Shown here: positions 26,066-34,135 of the stretch, one piece after another
Numbering within the stretch: position 1 is the first letter of the stretch
Layout: every line of letters starts with the position of its first letter
Assembly: GCA_041394405.1 (NCBI GenBank)
Contig: JAWKIF010000007.1
Coordinates: 372,001-436,000 of the forward strand
Direction: 5' to 3'
Source of the DNA: Microthrix sp041394405
GTDB lineage: Bacteria > Actinomycetota > Acidimicrobiia > Acidimicrobiales > Microtrichaceae
DNA length: 64,000 nucleotides
Translations under genes and position numbers: made by a program
Notes under the pieces: generated by a model
Told to the model about the DNA's origin: nothing
The model's database searches: none
What the model saw: the letters and a program-made list of their open reading frames with translations, nothing else

Positions 26066-26713
26066 ATGCGATTGAACCTCGGCTCCGACGACCTGTTGTC
26101 CACCACCCGTGCGGTGCGCAAGCGCCTCGACCTGACACGCGACGTGGAAGCCGGGGTGATCGACGAATGCCTGGACGCCGCCCTCCAGGCTCCCACCGGG
26201 TCCAATGCCCAGGGCTGGCACTTCATCGTGGTGCGCGACACCGAGGTTCGGGCCGGCCTTGCCGACCTCTACCGGAAGGCGTTCTCGGCGTACCTCTCGA
26301 TGCAGGACGAGGCCGCCGCCGACGCACCGCCGGGGCCCGACACCGACACCCAGCAGCGGGTGCGGACCTCCGCTGAGTATCTGGCCGATCATCTCCACGA
26401 GGTGCCGGTGCACATGATCCCCTGCATCTACGGACGCCCCGAGGGGCTCCACCAGTCGATGGTGGCGGGGCTGTACGGCTCCATCCTCCCCGCAACCTGG
26501 AGCTACATGCTTGCGGCGCGAGACCGGGGCCTGGGCACGGCGTGGACCACGCTGCACCTGGTGTTCGAGGAACAGGCCGCAGAGCTGCTGGGCGTGCCCT
26601 ACGACCAGGTCACCCAAGTGGGGCTCATCCCCACCGCCTACACCCAAGGCACCGACTTCAAGCCGGGCCCCCGCCGGGACAAGTCCAAGGTGATCCACCA
26701 CGATCGCTGGTAG
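26066..26713 (+). CDS. Nitroreductase-family protein
   Basis: A 215-residue FMN-dependent nitroreductase-fold protein: TTRAVRKRLDLTRDVE at the N-terminus (FMN phosphate site), ALQAPTGSNAQGWHFIVVRD, and the C-terminal AWTTLHLVFEEQAAELLGVPYDQVTQVGLIPTAY. Family members reduce nitro groups, flavins or enones with NAD(P)H; some actinobacterial ones act in ring or cofactor metabolism. ATG 26066 starts just before the conserved domain. The neighbouring gltX is separated by 46 bases and has its own promoter. Confidence 0.85.
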   Translation: MRLNLGSDDLLSTTRAVRKRLDLTRDVEAGVIDECLDAALQAPTGSNAQGWHFIVVRDTEVRAGLADLYRKAFSAYLSMQDEAAADAPPGPDTDTQQRVRTSAEYLADHLHEVPVHMIPCIYGRPEGLHQSMVAGLYGSILPATWSYMLAARDRGLGTAWTTLHLVFEEQAAELLGVPYDQVTQVGLIPTAYTQGTDFKPGPRRDKSKVIHHDRW

Positions 26714-26759
26714 TCGGCCCCGCCGAGCCCGCCGGGGTGGCCGCACTACCCTCGGACGG

Positions 26760-28163
26760 GTGACCACCCGCGTACGTTTCGCTCCCTCGCCCACCGGTTC
26801 GCTTCACCTGGGTTCGGCCCGCACGGCCTTGTTCAACTGGCTCTTCGCCCGCTCGGTCGGAGGAGAGTTCCTGGTGCGCATCGAGGACACCGACGCGGAA
26901 CGAAGCAAGGACGAGCTCGTTCAGTCCGTGTTCGACACCCTCGATTGGCTGGGCCTGGATTGGGACAACCGCGGCCAGGAGCCCCGCCAGAGCACGCGCG
27001 CCGACGTCTACCGACAGGCGGTCGAGTCGCTGGTGGCCGACGGTCGGGCCTACGCCTGCGACTGCCTCCGAGCCGACGTCGACGCCCGCAACGAGGCCGC
27101 AGGACGCCCACCCGGCTACGACGGGCACTGCAGGGAGCGCGGCCTGGAGGTGAGCGACACCACGGTGGTGCGCTTCGCCACCCCAGGCGACGGTGAGGTT
27201 GCCTTCGACGACGTCGTGCGGGGTCGCGTCAGCTTCGAGTGCGCCAACCTTGAGGATTTCGTGATCGCCCGCAGCGACGGGACCGTCACCTTCCTGCTGG
27301 CCAACGCCATGGACGACGCGGCCATGGGCATCACCCACGTCATGCGCGGCGAGGACCTGTTGAACACCACCCCCAAGGGCCTGTTGCTGCGCCGTGCGCT
27401 GGACGGCGGTGGCGACCCGATCTTCGCCCATCTGCCGCTCATCGTCGGCGAGGGACGCAAGAAGCTGTCCAAGCGCCGCGACGACGTTGCGGTGGAGAAC
27501 TACCGCAACGCCGGCTACCTCCCCGAGGCCATGGTGAACTACCTCGCCCTGCTGGGCTGGGGCCCCGACGACGGGGTGGAAGTGCGACCCGTCGAGGAGA
27601 TCATTGGCCAGTTCTCGCTGGAGGGCATCAACCCCTCCCCTGCCGGCTTCGACCCCAAGAAGCTGGCTCATGTGAACGCTGAGAAGCTGCGGGCGCTCGA
27701 CCCCAAGGCGTTCCTGGCCGTGGCCGAGCCGTTCCTGGCCGACGGGCCGTGGACCCCGGAGGACTTCGACCGCGACGTCTTCCTGGCCATGGCCCCTGAG
27801 GTGCAGAGCCGGGTGAAGACCCTGGCCGAGGTGCCCGCCATGGTGGACTTCCTGTTCCTCCCCGAGCCCATCATGGACGAGGCGTCGGTGGCCAAGGCCA
27901 TCACCAACAACGATGCGGCCCCCGCCCTTCTGACCGGCGCCATCGAATCGTTCGCCACGGTGGAGTGGAACGCCGATTCGTTGCACGGGGCGACGCTGGC
28001 CTTGGGCGAGGCCCACGGGTTGAAGCTGGGCAAGGCTCAGGCCCCCATTCGGGTTGCCGTGACCGGGCGAACCGTGGGGCCGCCGCTGTTTGAGGCGCTG
28101 ACCTTGCTCGGGCGCGAGACCACCCTCGACCGGCTGCGGCGGGCGGCCCCGCCGGCGGGCTAG
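26760..28163 (+). CDS. gltX: Glutamyl-tRNA synthetase
   Basis: A 467-residue class I synthetase. The HIGH motif is in APSPTGSLHLGSARTALFNW at the N-terminus and the KMSKS motif appears as KKLSKRRDD at about residue 238. Actinobacteria usually lack GlnRS, and their GluRS charges both tRNA-Glu and tRNA-Gln, with GatCAB amidating the latter; this is family knowledge. Both tRNAs lie within 1 kb downstream. The GTG at 26760 has TACCCT 7 bases upstream, so the transcript is probably leaderless. The stop overlaps the start of the YdcF gene. Confidence 0.97.
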   Translation: MTTRVRFAPSPTGSLHLGSARTALFNWLFARSVGGEFLVRIEDTDAERSKDELVQSVFDTLDWLGLDWDNRGQEPRQSTRADVYRQAVESLVADGRAYACDCLRADVDARNEAAGRPPGYDGHCRERGLEVSDTTVVRFATPGDGEVAFDDVVRGRVSFECANLEDFVIARSDGTVTFLLANAMDDAAMGITHVMRGEDLLNTTPKGLLLRRALDGGGDPIFAHLPLIVGEGRKKLSKRRDDVAVENYRNAGYLPEAMVNYLALLGWGPDDGVEVRPVEEIIGQFSLEGINPSPAGFDPKKLAHVNAEKLRALDPKAFLAVAEPFLADGPWTPEDFDRDVFLAMAPEVQSRVKTLAEVPAMVDFLFLPEPIMDEASVAKAITNNDAAPALLTGAIESFATVEWNADSLHGATLALGEAHGLKLGKAQAPIRVAVTGRTVGPPLFEALTLLGRETTLDRLRRAAPPAG

Positions 28164-28762
28164 TGCCGAAGACCCCGCACCCCATTCGGTGGTCGCTCGG
28201 CGCCATTCTGGTGGTCGTGGTGGCCTACCTCGTGGGCACGTTTGCGTTGGTCACCCAGGCCGCCGGACGCGACGACCGGGGCGACGCCCAGGCCATCGTC
28301 GTGTTGGGGGCGGCCCAATACGACGGGCGACCCAGCCCGGTGCTGGAACGCCGCCTCGACCACGCCCTCGAGTTGTACCGGGAGGGCGTGGCCGACGAGA
28401 TCGTGCTGACCGGGGGCAAGCAGGAGGGCGACCGCTTCACCGAGGCGTTCACCGGCTTCACCTACCTCCGCCGCGCCGGCGTGCCCGATTCGGATCTCCT
28501 GATCATCACCGATGGCGCCAACACGTGGGAGTCGCTGGCTGCAGCGGCCCGCCAGCTCGACCAGCGCGACACCACGGAAGTGGTGCTCGTCTCCGACCCG
28601 TACCACAACCGGCGCCTGCTGGACACGGCCAAGGAGCTGGGCCTGTCCGCCGGGGTGTCGTCGACCGACGCCGACCCGAGCCTGCGCCAACTCGCCGGCG
28701 AGACCATGGGCGTCGCCCTCGGCCGGGTCATCGGCTACCGAAGGCTGCTGCGGCTCGGGTGA
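28163..28762 (+). CDS. YdcF/ElyC (DUF218) family membrane-anchored protein
   Basis: A 199-residue protein with one N-terminal helix at about residues 9-28 and a DUF218 domain: AQAIVVLGAAQYDGRPSPVLERRLDHALELY, then DEIVLTGGKQEGD and EVVLVSDPYHNRRLLDTAKELGL. Relatives (SanA, ElyC, YdcF) act in envelope integrity or vancomycin tolerance, with biochemical activity unclear. The GTG start overlaps the gltX TAG by one base, so the two are translated from one message. Confidence 0.85.
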   Translation: MPKTPHPIRWSLGAILVVVVAYLVGTFALVTQAAGRDDRGDAQAIVVLGAAQYDGRPSPVLERRLDHALELYREGVADEIVLTGGKQEGDRFTEAFTGFTYLRRAGVPDSDLLIITDGANTWESLAAAARQLDQRDTTEVVLVSDPYHNRRLLDTAKELGLSAGVSSTDADPSLRQLAGETMGVALGRVIGYRRLLRLG

Positions 28763-28824
28763 GTCGGGCTCGCACAAACCGACTATGCGACCCCCTGGTC
28801 GCGCCGCTAGCATCATCGTGCCCT

Positions 28825-28896
28825 TCGGGGGTGGTGTAATCGGCAACACAGGTGGTTCTGGTCCATCTATTGGGGGTTCGAGTCCTCCCCCCCGAG
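28825..28896 (+). tRNA. tRNA-Gln (CTG)
   Basis: A full cloverleaf can be drawn by eye: acceptor TCGGGGG (28825-28831) with CCCCCGA (28889-28895), D arm GTGT/ACAC, anticodon stem GGTGG/CCATC around loop TTCTGGT (anticodon CTG), and T arm GGGGG-TTCGAGT-CCTCC. The discriminator is G. CCA is not encoded. Confidence 0.93.
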
Positions 28897-29004
28897 CTCA
28901 AGACAACTTCATTCGGGTCTCGCACCCGGCGACGGGCCGTGAGAGGCCGACATCCCAACGCTTTGCCGTGTTGGGGCTGCGTCGCTAGCGTGACCCGCCG
29001 TCCA

Positions 29005-29077
29005 GCCCCCATCGTCTAGCGGCCTAGGACACCACCCTCTCAAGGTGGCGGCACGGGTTCGAATCCCGTTGGGGGTG
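29005..29077 (+). tRNA. tRNA-Glu (CTC)
   Basis: Acceptor GCCCCCA (29005-29011) pairs with TGGGGGT (29070-29076), with a G-T wobble at the end. The anticodon stem CCACC/GGTGG encloses CTCTCAA, giving anticodon CTC. The T arm is ACGGG-TTCGAAT-CCCGT. The discriminator is G and CCA is not encoded. It lies 108 bases after tRNA-Gln and both follow gltX. Confidence 0.95.
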
Positions 29078-29169
29078 CTCTACGCAACGCCGTCGGCGAT
29101 GAGCCGTCACTCACCCCGCCCCGCGACACGCGGCGGTCACGGGCACGGCCTCCTACACTTCGGCCCACC

Positions 29170-30132
29170 ATGAGTTCCTGCCGTTCGCTGCTCTCCATGC
29201 GGGTCGCCGCATGTGTCGTCGCCATTCCGCTGGTGCTGGGCGCCTGCGGGCAGGGCGACGGACAGGCCTCGGATTCGGCTGACGGGTCCGACTCCACGGT
29301 CTCGGCCCATGCTCAGAGGCTGGCCACCCCGTCGCCGTTGCCCACCCCGGTTCAAGAACTCGACATCGACGGCAACGAGTACACCTTCAAGATCAGCCCC
29401 GATCCGACCGAGCCGCTGAAGCCGGGCTGGACCCTGCTGCGCTTCCACAATGTGGGTGTCGAGGCCCACCAGGTGATGTTTGCCCGAATCAAGGACGGCG
29501 TGGACATGTCGGAGCTGGCCGAGGCGGGTGCCAACGATTCCTCGGGTGCCGGCGCCATCGAGTTCGTCGACATGATCGGCGGCGTCAGCTACATCGATGG
29601 GGACTACGAAACCACTGCCTTGGTCAACCTCGAGGAAGGCACGGTCATGGCGATGTGTTACGTGCCCGACGCCAAGGGCACGGCCCACGCGCTGATGGGC
29701 ATGTCCTCGGCGCTGACGGTTGCGGCGCCCTCCGGCGATGCACCCGAGCCCGCACCAGAACTCGACGACGAAGAGGCGCTCGGCACCATCGAAATGTCCG
29801 AGGATGGCTACCTGTTTCCGGAGCAGTTGGAGACGGGGTGGTACCAGGTGAAGAACACCGACACTGCCCTGCACGAGCTGTCGCTTCTGCGCCTCGAGCG
29901 GGAACTCGACGACGACGCCACCGAGGCCCTCGTGCAGGATCTGGCCGACAACAAGGCGCCGTCGGTGAAGCTCGATGCTGTGGGCGGCATGGGCGCCATC
30001 TCCCCCGGGTTCGACGGCTACCTCTACCTCGACCTGGAGCCGGGGAACTACCTGACGGTGGACTTCATGCCCGACCCGGGCGAGCCGCGGCCGCACATGC
30101 TGGACGGCTACTACGCCACCTTCAGCGTCTAG
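29170..30132 (+). CDS. Predicted lipoprotein with two cupredoxin-like domains
   Basis: A 320-residue secreted protein. The signal peptide ends in the lipobox VLGAC (Cys at about residue 26), so it should be lipid-anchored outside the membrane. Two similar beta domains follow (about 55-185 and 200-320); each has a strand like TLLRFHNVGVEAHQVMFARI or GWYQVKNTDTALHELSLLRL, the pattern of cupredoxin-like folds. The type 1 copper set (His, Cys, His, Met) is incomplete: a Cys in MAMCYVPDAKGTAHALMGM is present in the first domain and none in the second. Copper binding is therefore uncertain. A TACACT box lies 10 bases before the ATG. A copper nitrite reductase lies 4 kb away. Confidence 0.72.
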   Translation: MSSCRSLLSMRVAACVVAIPLVLGACGQGDGQASDSADGSDSTVSAHAQRLATPSPLPTPVQELDIDGNEYTFKISPDPTEPLKPGWTLLRFHNVGVEAHQVMFARIKDGVDMSELAEAGANDSSGAGAIEFVDMIGGVSYIDGDYETTALVNLEEGTVMAMCYVPDAKGTAHALMGMSSALTVAAPSGDAPEPAPELDDEEALGTIEMSEDGYLFPEQLETGWYQVKNTDTALHELSLLRLERELDDDATEALVQDLADNKAPSVKLDAVGGMGAISPGFDGYLYLDLEPGNYLTVDFMPDPGEPRPHMLDGYYATFSV

Positions 30133-30160
30133 CACCAGCCGCTCCGGCCCGCCGGTACGC

Positions 30161-30203
30161 CACCACAACCGCGCCCAGCCAGTCTTTGGGCGCGGTTGTG
30201 GTG
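30161..30203. repeat. Perfect 17-bp inverted repeat (terminator-like hairpin)
   Basis: Arm 30161-30177 (CACCACAACCGCGCCCA) is fully complementary to 30187-30203 around a 9-base loop, GCCAGTCTT. It lies 29 bases after the lipoprotein stop and between that gene and the convergent aldehyde dehydrogenase gene, so it may end both transcripts. No U-tract follows. A degenerate copy of the right arm recurs 50 bases later. Confidence 0.75.
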
Positions 30204-30212
30204 ACCTGTCCA

Positions 30213-30253
30213 CCGCGATCGCGCCCAAAACGATCGCGGGCGCGTTTGTGGTG
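30213..30253. repeat. Second inverted repeat and a third copy of the palindrome arm
   Basis: CCGCGATCG (30213-30221) pairs with CGATCGCGG (30231-30239) around CGCCCAAAA. Bases 30238-30253 (GGGCGCGTTTGTGGTG) repeat the right arm of the preceding hairpin with one change. The left arm of that hairpin could therefore pair with either right-arm copy. Confidence 0.6.
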
Positions 30254-30316
30254 GGCCGAACCGGACGTCGTGGGGAGCAGGAGGGCACCCGAAGCCGCCC
30301 GGGGTGCGGCCAGTCG

Positions 30317-31819
30317 TCAGCCCGGAAAGGCGTACTCGTCGGCGTAGGGGAACCACTCGGGGTCGGGTCGGGCCTCGGGGGCGATCATGACCATCTTGGA
30401 GCGCCGGAACTGCTCGAGGCCCTCGATGCCCAGCTCCCGACCGCTGCCGGTGAGCTTCCGGCCTCCGAACGGCACGGCGTCGTTGTCGTTCAGCGGCGTG
30501 TTCACCCAGACGATGCCGGTCTCGATCTCGTGCACGGCCCGAAACGCCTCCGCCAAGTCATCGGTGTAGATGTTGGCCCCCAGCCCCACCTCGGAGTCGT
30601 TGGCCAATGCAATGGCCTCGTCCAGGCTGCTCACCCGACAGACGGGAGCCAGCGGTCCGAAGGTCTCGCCGTGCATGATCTCCATCTCGTGGGTCACCTC
30701 CAGCACGGTGGGCTCGTAGAACCAGCCGGTAGGCAACGCGTCGGGCCGTTTGCCGCCACACACCACCGTGGCCCCCTGCTCGACCGCTCGGGCGACGACG
30801 GCCTCCACCCGTTGGCGCTCGCGTTCGGAGGCCATCGGGCCAATGTCCACCCGCTCCAGTCCGCTGCCCAGCCGCAGTGCCGACGCCTCGGCGGCCAGGG
30901 CCTCGACGAAGGCGTCGAAGACGTCGTCGTGCACGTAGAACCGCTCGGCGGAGGTGCACACCTGGCCGCAGTTGAGAAAGGCCGCGAACGCGGCGCCGCG
31001 GGCCACCATGTCGATGGGGGCCGACGGCATGACGATGAACGGATCGTTTCCGGATGCCTCCGTGAGCACCGGCTTGAATCGCTCGGCGGCGGCGGTGGCC
31101 ACCGCCTGGGCAGCGGGCACGCTGCCGGTGAAGGCCACGGCGTGCGTGTCCGGGTGGCGGACCAGTGCCGCTCCCACGTCGGCCCCGCCGGTGAGCACCT
31201 GCACCAATCCGGGCGGCAGCCCCTCGAACGCCTCCATCAGCGCCAGCAGGGTGACGGGGGTCAGCTCGGACGGCTTGACGATCACCGCGTTGCCCGCCGC
31301 CAGCGCTGCGGCGGCCTGCCAGCCGAACAGCAACACCGGGAAGTTGAACGGCACGATGGACACGACGGTGCCCAGCGGCTCCTTCAGCGTGAGGTGGGTT
31401 TGGCCCGGCAGCGCAGCACCGGCCACCCGCCCCTGGTCGTGGCGGGCCAACTCGGCGTAGTAGCGCAGCGAGGACGCCGAGGTGCCGCCCTCCCAGTTCG
31501 ATTCAACGAAGGGCTTGCCCATCTCGCGGGTCATCACCTCCCCGACCATCGGCGCAACCTCGACCATGGCGTTCGCAACGCCGTGCAGCGCGTCGGTGCG
31601 CTCCAGTGCGCTCAGCGCCCACCACTGCCGCTGGGCACGGTTCGCCGCAGCAACGGCGGCGTCGATCTCGGCCCCCGTGGCCTCGGCGTAGCTGGAGGTG
31701 GGTTGCTCGGTCGCCGGGTCGATGACCGCCTGGACCCGCCCTTCGCCTGCAACCAGGGCCCCGTCCAGGTGGTGGCGACCCGAGAGGTCGGCCATCAACG
31801 ACGTGACTTCCGTGCCCAT
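30317..31819 (-). CDS. Aldehyde dehydrogenase
   Basis: A 500-residue NAD(P)-dependent aldehyde dehydrogenase. The catalytic Cys lies in NCGQVCTSAERFYV, the general-base Glu in LTEASGNDPF (where many relatives have LELGG), the cofactor Lys in VIVKPSELTP, and FTGS is the nucleotide loop. The C-terminal GGRKLTGSGRELGIEGLEQF is typical. Substrate class is not determined; benzaldehyde- or semialdehyde-type enzymes are similar. The ATG at 31819 is preceded by a strong GGGGAGG site. It is divergent from the P450 gene, so the two may act together on one catabolic substrate. Confidence 0.92.
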   Translation of the reverse strand: MGTEVTSLMADLSGRHHLDGALVAGEGRVQAVIDPATEQPTSSYAEATGAEIDAAVAAANRAQRQWWALSALERTDALHGVANAMVEVAPMVGEVMTREMGKPFVESNWEGGTSASSLRYYAELARHDQGRVAGAALPGQTHLTLKEPLGTVVSIVPFNFPVLLFGWQAAAALAAGNAVIVKPSELTPVTLLALMEAFEGLPPGLVQVLTGGADVGAALVRHPDTHAVAFTGSVPAAQAVATAAAERFKPVLTEASGNDPFIVMPSAPIDMVARGAAFAAFLNCGQVCTSAERFYVHDDVFDAFVEALAAEASALRLGSGLERVDIGPMASERERQRVEAVVARAVEQGATVVCGGKRPDALPTGWFYEPTVLEVTHEMEIMHGETFGPLAPVCRVSSLDEAIALANDSEVGLGANIYTDDLAEAFRAVHEIETGIVWVNTPLNDNDAVPFGGRKLTGSGRELGIEGLEQFRRSKMVMIAPEARPDPEWFPYADEYAFPG

Positions 31820-31987
31820 GCATCCTCCCCAGAACCGTGGCGGCGACCCGTGGGGCAGCCGAGGGTGTGCCCGGAGTCTCACCGGTTTCGGCCCCGGTGT
31901 CGAGGTGGCAGCAGGGCCCACACCGCTAGAGTCGCCCGGACGTCGGCGGCTGCGTGGGACCGTCGCGAGCGAAGCGAGGGGCACCCC

Positions 31988-33241
31988 ATGGACTACACCG
32001 TCACCAGCGACCCTCGAGGCATCATCTTCCTCGATGCGGACCGCTACACCGACCCCGAGGCGTGGCACGCCACGGCGGCCGAGTTGCGGGCGGAGGCGCC
32101 CGTGATGCGGGTGGAGGCAGAAGGCTTCGAACCGTTCTATGCCCTCACTCGGCACGCCGACGTCTTTGAGGTGTCACGCCGAAGCGACGTGTGGCACAAC
32201 ACCCAGCGTTCGATCCTGATGCCCGAGGCCGCCTGGCAGCTGATCATGGCGCTGGGCATCGACCCCAAGACGCTCATCCACATGGACGGCGACGAGCACC
32301 GCGACCATCGCAAGGTCACCAACGACTGGTTCAAGCCTGCTGCGGTGCGGCACCGCCAGGACGACATCGACGCGATCGCCGCCGACTACGTGCAGAAGCT
32401 GGTGGACCTAGGCGGCGAGTGCGACTTCGCCCAGGACATCGCCGTGCCCTACACGCTGCGGGTGATCATGAGCATCTTCGGCGTGCCCCCCGAGGACGAG
32501 CCGCTCATGTTGCGCCTCACCCAGGGCATCTTCGGCGCCGCCGACCCGGAGTACCTGGGCGACTTCACCGACCCCTTCCAGATGGCCACCGCCACCATCG
32601 GCGAGTTCGGCGACTACTTCGGAGCGTTGGCCGACGAGCGTCGAGCCAACCCCACCGACGACCTGGCAACGGTCATCGCCAACGGCACGATCGACGGCTG
32701 TCCCCTCGATCAGCACGCATCGTTGTGGTACTTCATCATCGTTGCCACCGCCGGGCACGACACCACGTCCTATGGGCTCTCCGGTGGCGTGGAGGCGCTG
32801 CTGGGCCACCCCGATCAGTTGGCGGCGCTGGCAGCGGACCCGGGATTGGCAACCAACGCAACCGAGGAGATGATCCGCTGGACGGCGCCGGTTCGCCACT
32901 TCATGCGCTACGCCCAGGCCGACACACGGGTTGGCGAGGTCGACATCTCCGAAGGCGAACGTGTGCTGATGTCGTACTGGTCGGCCAACCGCGATGAGGC
33001 GGTCTTTGCCGACCCGATGAGCTTCGACATCACCCGAAGCGACGTGGGCGAGTTGATCTCGTTCGGCCTGGGGGTGCACTACTGCCTGGGTTCGCAGTTC
33101 GCCCGGCGGGAGATCCGCTCGTTCCTCCCCAAGCTGTTGGAGCGGGTGGACAACCTGGAGCTGGCGGGGAAACCCGAATGGGCCGCAGCCAACTTCGTGG
33201 GTGGCATCAAGCACCTGCCCATCAGCTACCGCGTGAAGTAG
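31988..33241 (+). CDS. Cytochrome P450
   Basis: A 417-residue soluble bacterial P450. The I-helix oxygen motif is ATAGHDTTSY, the K-helix ExxR is in EEMIRW, and the haem loop is FGLGVHYCLGSQFARRE with the thiolate ligand C366. Size and motifs fit actinobacterial steroid, fatty acid or terpene hydroxylases (for example CYP125/CYP142-like), but the subfamily is not assignable by eye. A TAGAGT -10-like box at 31927-31932 lies about 55 bases before the ATG. No ferredoxin or ferredoxin reductase is encoded next to it, so electrons must come from elsewhere. Confidence 0.93.
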   Translation: MDYTVTSDPRGIIFLDADRYTDPEAWHATAAELRAEAPVMRVEAEGFEPFYALTRHADVFEVSRRSDVWHNTQRSILMPEAAWQLIMALGIDPKTLIHMDGDEHRDHRKVTNDWFKPAAVRHRQDDIDAIAADYVQKLVDLGGECDFAQDIAVPYTLRVIMSIFGVPPEDEPLMLRLTQGIFGAADPEYLGDFTDPFQMATATIGEFGDYFGALADERRANPTDDLATVIANGTIDGCPLDQHASLWYFIIVATAGHDTTSYGLSGGVEALLGHPDQLAALAADPGLATNATEEMIRWTAPVRHFMRYAQADTRVGEVDISEGERVLMSYWSANRDEAVFADPMSFDITRSDVGELISFGLGVHYCLGSQFARREIRSFLPKLLERVDNLELAGKPEWAAANFVGGIKHLPISYRVK

Positions 33242-33304
33242 GCGGCGGTCGGCCCGGCGCTCGACGACCCCAGGTGGGGGGCGCTTCCGGAGGGCGCCGC
33301 CACG

Positions 33305-33949
33305 TCACCAGCTGGCGGTCCAGATGTACCAATCGCCGGTGAGGTGGGTGAAGACCGGGTGTTCCATGCCCCCGGCCGTGCCGAGGCCGGGGAACGGCCC
33401 GTCGGGCAAGTGCGCGAAGCCGCCGTCGTCGATGAAGTTGGCGCCGTTGACGTAGACGATGGTGGCATCGCCCTGCTGGAACGACCTACCCGGCGAATAC
33501 CACCCCAGCCGCCCGCCCACCTCGAGCTCGGCGGTGACGTTGGGGGCGACGTTGGGTTGTGCCCGGTCGGCCACGCGCTCGAACGCCGATCTGCTGAGGG
33601 CGAAGCGAACCTGCAACGGAGCCTGCACGGCCAGCAGGCACAGCACCGCCAAGCCGACCAGCGGCGCCGCCACCAGCCAGCGGGCGGATGCCAACCCCGC
33701 GGTCGTTCGCCGGGCCCAGAGGTACACGGCGACCCGAACCATCCACACCACCACCATGATCCCCAGCGCCGGGATCACCATCACGCCAAGGACCGTCCCA
33801 CCGGGGTAGCTGGCCGACCAGAACGCCAGCGCCCCGACAAACACGAGGGTGGCGTGGAACAGCCAACGCGGCGGCTGGAACAGCTGGTGCCAGTTGTCGC
33901 CCACGATGGAGCGGCTCGCCACATCCTGGGTCTGGTCGGTGGCGGTCAT
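33305..33949 (-). CDS. Integral membrane protein of unknown function
   Basis: A 214-residue protein with about three hydrophobic helices between residues 27 and 115 (ATLVFVGALAFWSASY, VLGVMVIPALGIMVVVWMV, WLVAAPLVGLAVLCLLAV), then an outer domain of about 90 residues ending in HLTGDWYIWTASW. ATG 33949 begins a polar N-terminus; 22 upstream codons in frame show no conservation cue. It follows nirK on the same strand, but with a strong hairpin between, so co-transcription is doubtful. Confidence 0.7.
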   Translation of the reverse strand: MTATDQTQDVASRSIVGDNWHQLFQPPRWLFHATLVFVGALAFWSASYPGGTVLGVMVIPALGIMVVVWMVRVAVYLWARRTTAGLASARWLVAAPLVGLAVLCLLAVQAPLQVRFALSRSAFERVADRAQPNVAPNVTAELEVGGRLGWYSPGRSFQQGDATIVYVNGANFIDDGGFAHLPDGPFPGLGTAGGMEHPVFTHLTGDWYIWTASW

Positions 33950-34050
33950 CGATGTCAGTGAACCATGGGGGCGACACGCTTCCGCCTCGCAGCCGCCGGT
34001 GCTGTGACCGTCCACATCTGCACCGGCGGTGCCGCCGACCAGGCCCGGCG

Positions 34051-34102
34051 GGGGGACGCGCGGCGGCCGCCGGAGCGATTGCCCGGCGGCCGCCGACCCC
34101 CC
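34051..34102. terminator. Strong GC-rich hairpin downstream of nirK
   Basis: CGGCGGCCGCCGG (34061-34073) is complementary to 34083-34095 with a 9-base loop, flanked by G-rich and C-rich runs that can extend the stem. It lies 34 bases after the nirK stop and before the membrane-protein gene. It lacks a U-tract. Confidence 0.6.
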
Positions 34103-34135
34103 TCATGGAGTCGGGAGGAGGACTCGTGGCCCCGG

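Noticed and set aside
28897..29004. Third tRNA or small RNA between the two tRNA genes
   Set aside because: No cloverleaf could be drawn in these 108 bases and no clear promoter/terminator pair is present.
30161..30253. CRISPR-like array
   Set aside because: Only three related arms occur, with unequal spacing and palindromic symmetry; there are no unique spacers or cas genes.
30248..31987. Long N-terminal extension in frame with the P450 gene
   Set aside because: It is antisense to the aldehyde dehydrogenase gene, and the P450 fold starts at 31988; the extension shows no protein-like pattern.
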